A stretch of DNA of 9,557 bases from assembly GCA_900770075.1 (NCBI GenBank), contig CAAGIZ010000113.1, positions 1 to 9,557 on the forward strand, read 5' to 3'. Each line of letters begins with the position of its first letter. Position 1 is the first letter of the stretch. Positions 6,076 to 9,557 of this stretch are shown one piece after another. This DNA comes from Spirochaetia bacterium. Lineage in GTDB: Bacteria; Spirochaetota; Spirochaetia; Treponematales; Treponemataceae. Both the position numbers and the translations under genes were made by a program. The notes under the pieces were generated by a model. It was not told the DNA's origin and ran no database searches. It saw nothing but the letters and a program-made list of their open reading frames with translations.

Positions 6076-6859
6076 TTCAAAACGCCTCAGCCTTCTGCTT
6101 ACGAATGATGACGGAATTTTTGCAGAGGGGCTTCAGATTCTGGCAGAAAAGCTTAAAAAAGTTGCAGATGTCTATATTCTGGCACCGGATTCAAATCGTT
6201 CGGCCGTTTCTTCCCATATTGTGATGCATCAGTCCCTGACATTCAAAAAAGTTGCAGAAAGGCAGTGGTCATGTTCTGGGTATCCTGCGGATTGCGTAAT
6301 TTCGGCCCTGCGTTCAGACCTTTTTAAGGACATCTGCTTTGATGCGGTTTTGTCGGGAATAAACCGGGGACCTAACATGGGAACGGACTGCATATATTCA
6401 GGCACCATTGCCGCAGCAAGACAGGCCGTGCTTTACGGCTTGCCGGGAATTGCATTCAGCCTTAAAGCAGAAGACGGAGATTATGCAGAAACCGGCTACG
6501 ACTATGGGGCTCTGGCGGATTTTGCAGCGGACAACGTGGAAGGGTTGATTTCCCTTTACCAGCCTGACTGCATAGTAAGCGTAAATGCAAAGTCTCAAAA
6601 AGACTATTCTGCTGCAGTTTTGACTTCCTTGTGCATAAGGGATTATGAAGATAGAATTGAATTTGAAGAAGTAGAAGACGGAATTCTGAAGAGTACCCTT
6701 GTAAGTGGTAAGCTGACGACGACGTCTTCCTCTCTTGTAAGCGAGCATCGGGTTGTGGACGAGGGAAAGATTGCCGTTACAAGGCTTAGGGCTGAGCCTG
6801 TGGATTTTGACGGCAGCCTTAAAGGGAATGTCAGTTTTGTTTTCGGAACTCACGGTTGA
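6068..6859 (+). CDS. surE: 5'/3'-nucleotidase SurE
   Basis: SurE is a metal-dependent phosphatase that removes phosphate from nucleoside 5'- and 3'-monophosphates and is linked to stress and stationary-phase survival. The 263 residues show the family hallmarks: LLTNDDGI (10-17) with metal ligands Asp14 and Asp15, APDSNRS (39-45) with Ser45, and SGINRGPNMGTDCIYSGT (96-113) with Asn99 as the fourth ligand. The start is a TTG at 6068, inside the last codons of the preceding gene. It places the NDDG motif about 12 residues from the N-terminus, as expected for the family, and no in-frame ATG lies before that motif. The 8-nt overlap suggests translational coupling. The region from residue 195 on is less conserved but has the usual length. 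Confidence 0.94.
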   Translation: MNNSKRLSLLLTNDDGIFAEGLQILAEKLKKVADVYILAPDSNRSAVSSHIVMHQSLTFKKVAERQWSCSGYPADCVISALRSDLFKDICFDAVLSGINRGPNMGTDCIYSGTIAAARQAVLYGLPGIAFSLKAEDGDYAETGYDYGALADFAADNVEGLISLYQPDCIVSVNAKSQKDYSAAVLTSLCIRDYEDRIEFEEVEDGILKSTLVSGKLTTTSSSLVSEHRVVDEGKIAVTRLRAEPVDFDGSLKGNVSFVFGTHG

Positions 6860-6870
6860 AAAAGGGGTTT

Positions 6871-6884
6871 GGGAGGCTGATTTT
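6871..6884 (+). promoter_or_regulatory. Ribosome binding site fixing the TPR gene start
   Basis: GGGAGG at 6871-6876 stands 8 nt before the ATG at 6885. This excludes the longer reading from 6753, which would lie mostly within surE in another frame. Confidence 0.7.
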
Positions 6885-7571
6885 ATGGCGGAAAACGTTT
6901 CATCTCCTCTTTCTGAGGGAATTTCTCTGTATAAAAAAGGCGATTATTCATCGGCCCTTGCTTTTTTTATTTCCCTTCCTGAAAATTCCGGGATTGATAA
7001 CCTTGAACTTGCCTACTATATTGGTCTGTGCTATGCAAAGCTTGAGCGTTATGACGATGCCCTCCTTTATCTTGAGCAGGTCGTAACTTCGGGGGATGAA
7101 ACACCAAGGGGCTTACAGTGCCGCTATCTTCTTGCCGTAATCTATGCCCTGTTGGGAAAAAAGCGGCTTGCGGATTTTGAACTTAACAAACTGCTGGAAA
7201 CAGGTTACAAGCCTGCTGATGTATACGCTTCCCTTGCTTACATTGCCTGGCAGCAGAGTGAATTTGAAAAGTGTCTTGATTACTATAAGAAGGCTTTGGA
7301 AATCGATTCTGAGAACGTAACTGCCCTTAACGGTATGGGCTACGTTCTGGCCTGCATGGAAAAGGATCTTGCAAAGGCCCTTTCCTACTGCAAAAAAGCC
7401 CTTGACAGGGAACCTCAGTCGGCTGCCTGTCTTGATTCCATCGGCTGGGTTTATCACAAGTTGGGGTTAAAAAACGATGCTGCCCGGTATCTTCTGCAGG
7501 CCTATTCACTGAGACCGGAAAATGCGGAAATAATCGAACATTTAAAAATTGCACAGGTGGAAGTGAATTGA
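6885..7571 (+). CDS. Cytoplasmic tetratricopeptide repeat protein
   Basis: The protein has 228 residues, no signal peptide and no membrane segment, and consists almost entirely of about six TPR helix pairs (roughly 9-34, 41-71, 77-107, 111-143, 145-178 and 180-213). Typical TPR positions are visible, such as GLCYAKLERYDDALLYLEQ, YKKALEIDSENVTALNGMGY and SIGWVYHKLGLKNDAARYL. TPR arrays are protein-binding scaffolds, and nothing in the sequence gives an enzymatic role or names the partner. It starts 25 nt after surE and ends 2 nt before the exported TPR/NHL protein, so it belongs to the same operon. That neighbour also begins with a TPR, so a shared pathway is possible but not shown. Confidence 0.88.
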   Translation: MAENVSSPLSEGISLYKKGDYSSALAFFISLPENSGIDNLELAYYIGLCYAKLERYDDALLYLEQVVTSGDETPRGLQCRYLLAVIYALLGKKRLADFELNKLLETGYKPADVYASLAYIAWQQSEFEKCLDYYKKALEIDSENVTALNGMGYVLACMEKDLAKALSYCKKALDREPQSAACLDSIGWVYHKLGLKNDAARYLLQAYSLRPENAEIIEHLKIAQVEVN

Positions 7572-7573
7572 AG

Positions 7574-9557
7574 ATGAATAAAACGGTGATAAAAACGGCT
7601 GTACTGCTGTCATTTTTTCTTGCAGGCTTTAATTCTTTTTCTCAAAATTATGTCTTTACCAGTGAGGAAGCCAGCGTAAAGGATTCCACAGGTGCCCGCT
7701 CGGCTCAGACCGGCTTTGCCGAAGAAGAATTTCGCAAAGGGGTTCAGGCTTATTACAGGGGAAGCTATAACGACGCAATTCTTGAATTTGAAAAAGCACT
7801 TTCATTCCTGCCTTCGGAAAACATAATCCTTGAATGGCTTGGAAAAGCATACTATCGGGCAGGTCTTGAAGGAACGGCCCTTGCCCAATGGACTCTTGCC
7901 TCTGAAAACGGTTACGGGGGACTTCTCTTAAAAAACAAGATGGAAATAATCCGGGAGCGCAGGATTTCCGACAACAGTTATGAAATTCCCGTAAAATATA
8001 CTGAAAGCGGAAGCTATCCGGGGCTTTCTTTTGACGGAAAAAGCCTTGTTTTCAGTCAGCCGGTTTCTGTGCTCCCGAATCCTGACGGTTCGATGTGGAT
8101 TGTTTCCTATGGCTCAAACGAACTTCTCAGAATGGATATTAACGGTTTTGTCTACGAACGCTCCAACGGTTCTTTTGCAGGTTTTGACAGGCCGATGGAC
8201 ATAATCCGCCTTGCTGACGGAAACCTTCTTGTAAGCGAATTTGCAGGTGACAGGCTGAGCGTTTTTTCTCCAAACGGCAGGTTTTTAAAATCCTTCGGTT
8301 CAAAGGGTCTTGGGGTTGGAAACCTTGTGGGGCCGCAGTATCTTGCCTCTGACAGTCTCGGAAACATCTATGTGTCAGATTTCGGAAATGCGCGGATTGA
8401 TGTTTTTGACAGGGACGGAAACGGTCTTTTCTATTTCGGAGGAAAAAAAGACGGCCAGAGCGGTTTTGACGGACTGAAGGCACCTTCGGGAGTTGCTGTT
8501 GTCGGGGACTGTGTTTATGTTGCCGATGCCGTAACGGGAGCCGTTTACCGCTTTGACGCTGCAGGAAACTATCTGGGGCTTTTGTGTCTGGAAAAGACTT
8601 TTGTTCATCCTGAAGCTATGAAAAACTGGGGAAAATTTCTTGTAATCTGCGACGGAAACAGGATTTTTTCTGTTGATACGGAAACAGGCAGCGTGTTTGA
8701 AAACGTAACTACTGGTAATGCTCCTTCCTACGTGACCTGTGCCGTGCCTGACGTAAACGGAAACCTTCTGGCAACCGATTACCGTACGAACGAAATCTAT
8801 GTCATGTCAAAGATGTCGGAACTGGTAGGGGGACTTTTTGTTCAGATTGAAAAGGTCAATGCCTCGGCTTTTCCAAAGGTTACGATGGAGGTAAAGGTAG
8901 AAAACCGTCACAGGCAGGCTGTGGTCGGGCTGAAAGAGCAGAACTTTGTGGTAACGGAAAACAAAGGCGGAGTTCAGGACTTCAGGTTTGAGGGGGCTGC
9001 CTACGTGAACGATTTTGCAGACATAACCCTTGTGCTTGACAGAAGCCTTGAAAGTGCTCCTTATGAGAAGGAAATGGAAACTGCGGTGCGGGAAATTGCC
9101 TCTTCAATGGATGGAAAGGGTGTTTTGAGAATCATCACTTCCGGGGCTGTGCCTGTGCAGGAATATGAAGGTTCTCCGAAAAATGCCCTTGAATTCAGCA
9201 TGAAGGCTCTGAAAAATCCGTTGGCAAAAAACTGTCCTGTAGACCTGGCAATCCGCCTTGCAGCAAACGGCCTTATTTCCGGGGCAAAAAAGAGGGCTGT
9301 GGTCTTAATCGGTGCCGGAAAGGTAAGTGAAAATTCCTTCAGCAGGTATGGTCTGACTGATTTAACTGCTTATTTGAACAATAATTCCATAATCCTGTCT
9401 TCTGTGCTTGTTTCAAAAAATGAGGTTGCCCCTGAACTTGCCTATATCTGCGGACACACCGATGGAAACGAATACTATGTTTACCGAAGTGAGGGGCTTA
9501 AAACCGTTGTAAGCGACGTAATTGATTCACCCTGCGGAGTTTATGTCCTGTCCTTTA
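7574..9557 (+). CDS. Exported TPR / NHL beta-propeller / VWA-like protein (partial, runs off window)
   Basis: The frame is open to the window end, with 661 residues visible. An N-terminal signal peptide (basic MNKTVIK, hydrophobic core 8-19, likely cleavage near SFS/QN at 23-24, no lipobox cysteine) predicts export to the periplasm or beyond. Residues 48-120 contain about two TPR units. Residues about 160-415 form an NHL-type beta-propeller, with blades such as RPMDIIRLADGNLLVSEF (206-223) and DSLGNIYVSDFGNARIDVF (260-278). Residues 436-473 resemble the short domain that precedes VWA domains in acidobacterial-type VWFA-related proteins (V..RHRQAVVGLKEQNFVVTE). Residues about 482-650 are VWA-like, with DITLVLDRSLES. 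The metal site is DxSxE rather than DxSxS, so metal binding may be lost. An in-frame TTG at 7568 overlapping the previous stop is an alternative start, with AGGTGG upstream. The function is unknown; a binding or scaffold role at the envelope is a guess. Confidence 0.85.
   Translation, partial: MNKTVIKTAVLLSFFLAGFNSFSQNYVFTSEEASVKDSTGARSAQTGFAEEEFRKGVQAYYRGSYNDAILEFEKALSFLPSENIILEWLGKAYYRAGLEGTALAQWTLASENGYGGLLLKNKMEIIRERRISDNSYEIPVKYTESGSYPGLSFDGKSLVFSQPVSVLPNPDGSMWIVSYGSNELLRMDINGFVYERSNGSFAGFDRPMDIIRLADGNLLVSEFAGDRLSVFSPNGRFLKSFGSKGLGVGNLVGPQYLASDSLGNIYVSDFGNARIDVFDRDGNGLFYFGGKKDGQSGFDGLKAPSGVAVVGDCVYVADAVTGAVYRFDAAGNYLGLLCLEKTFVHPEAMKNWGKFLVICDGNRIFSVDTETGSVFENVTTGNAPSYVTCAVPDVNGNLLATDYRTNEIYVMSKMSELVGGLFVQIEKVNASAFPKVTMEVKVENRHRQAVVGLKEQNFVVTENKGGVQDFRFEGAAYVNDFADITLVLDRSLESAPYEKEMETAVREIASSMDGKGVLRIITSGAVPVQEYEGSPKNALEFSMKALKNPLAKNCPVDLAIRLAANGLISGAKKRAVVLIGAGKVSENSFSRYGLTDLTAYLNNNSIILSSVLVSKNEVAPELAYICGHTDGNEYYVYRSEGLKTVVSDVIDSPCGVYVLSF

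Noticed and set aside
6753..6884. Longer N-terminus for the TPR protein, starting within surE
   Set aside because: This part is surE read in another frame. The ATG at 6885 has a good ribosome binding site and the TPR homology begins only after it.

Overview
The window looks like chromosomal DNA from an anaerobic spirochaete, most likely a Treponema-type organism. This is inferred from the gene set (oxygen-sensitive class III ribonucleotide reductase, lnt, surE, a galactokinase-like GHMP protein, a secreted TPR/NHL/VWA protein), the moderate GC content and the tight gene packing. No rRNA or other phylogenetic marker is present, so the genus is a judgement, not a proof. I saw no mobile element, CRISPR array, tRNA or rRNA.

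Left half (1-4815, minus strand), in order of transcription: lnt (apolipoprotein N-acyltransferase), nrdR (repressor of ribonucleotide reductase genes), nrdD (anaerobic ribonucleoside-triphosphate reductase), and a small gene that leaves the window at base 1. The nrd genes appear to have their own promoter at the end of lnt. Its -10 box overlaps the lnt stop codon, and two NrdR-box-like palindromes lie 41 bp apart, one in the -35/-10 spacer and one just downstream over the nrdR ribosome binding site.

The main discovery candidate is the structure of the reductase. The 711-residue NrdD stops just after its zinc ribbon and lacks the conserved C-terminal segment that carries the glycyl radical. 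That segment, with the RIVGYY motif (predicted radical glycine Gly38), is encoded by the next gene, which has its own strong ribosome binding site and ATG. Leucine-heptad helices sit at the break on both sides, at the C-terminus of NrdD and the N-terminus of the small protein. This suggests that a coiled coil joins the two halves. The two reading frames are in the same phase but separated by two in-frame stops, so neither a frameshift nor a single sequencing error explains the split.

Right half (4888-9557, plus strand), divergent from lnt across a short AT-rich spacer: a divergent galactokinase-family GHMP protein, surE (TTG start, overlapping the previous gene by 8 nt), a cytoplasmic TPR protein, and a large exported protein (TPR, then beta-propeller, then VWA-like domain) cut off by the window end. 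Spacing of -8, 25 and 2 nt indicates one operon. The galactokinase-like protein has altered motifs at sugar-binding and catalytic positions, so galactose need not be its substrate.

There is no gene-free stretch above 300 bases. The largest gap is the divergent lnt/galK-like spacer of 72 bases (4816-4887).
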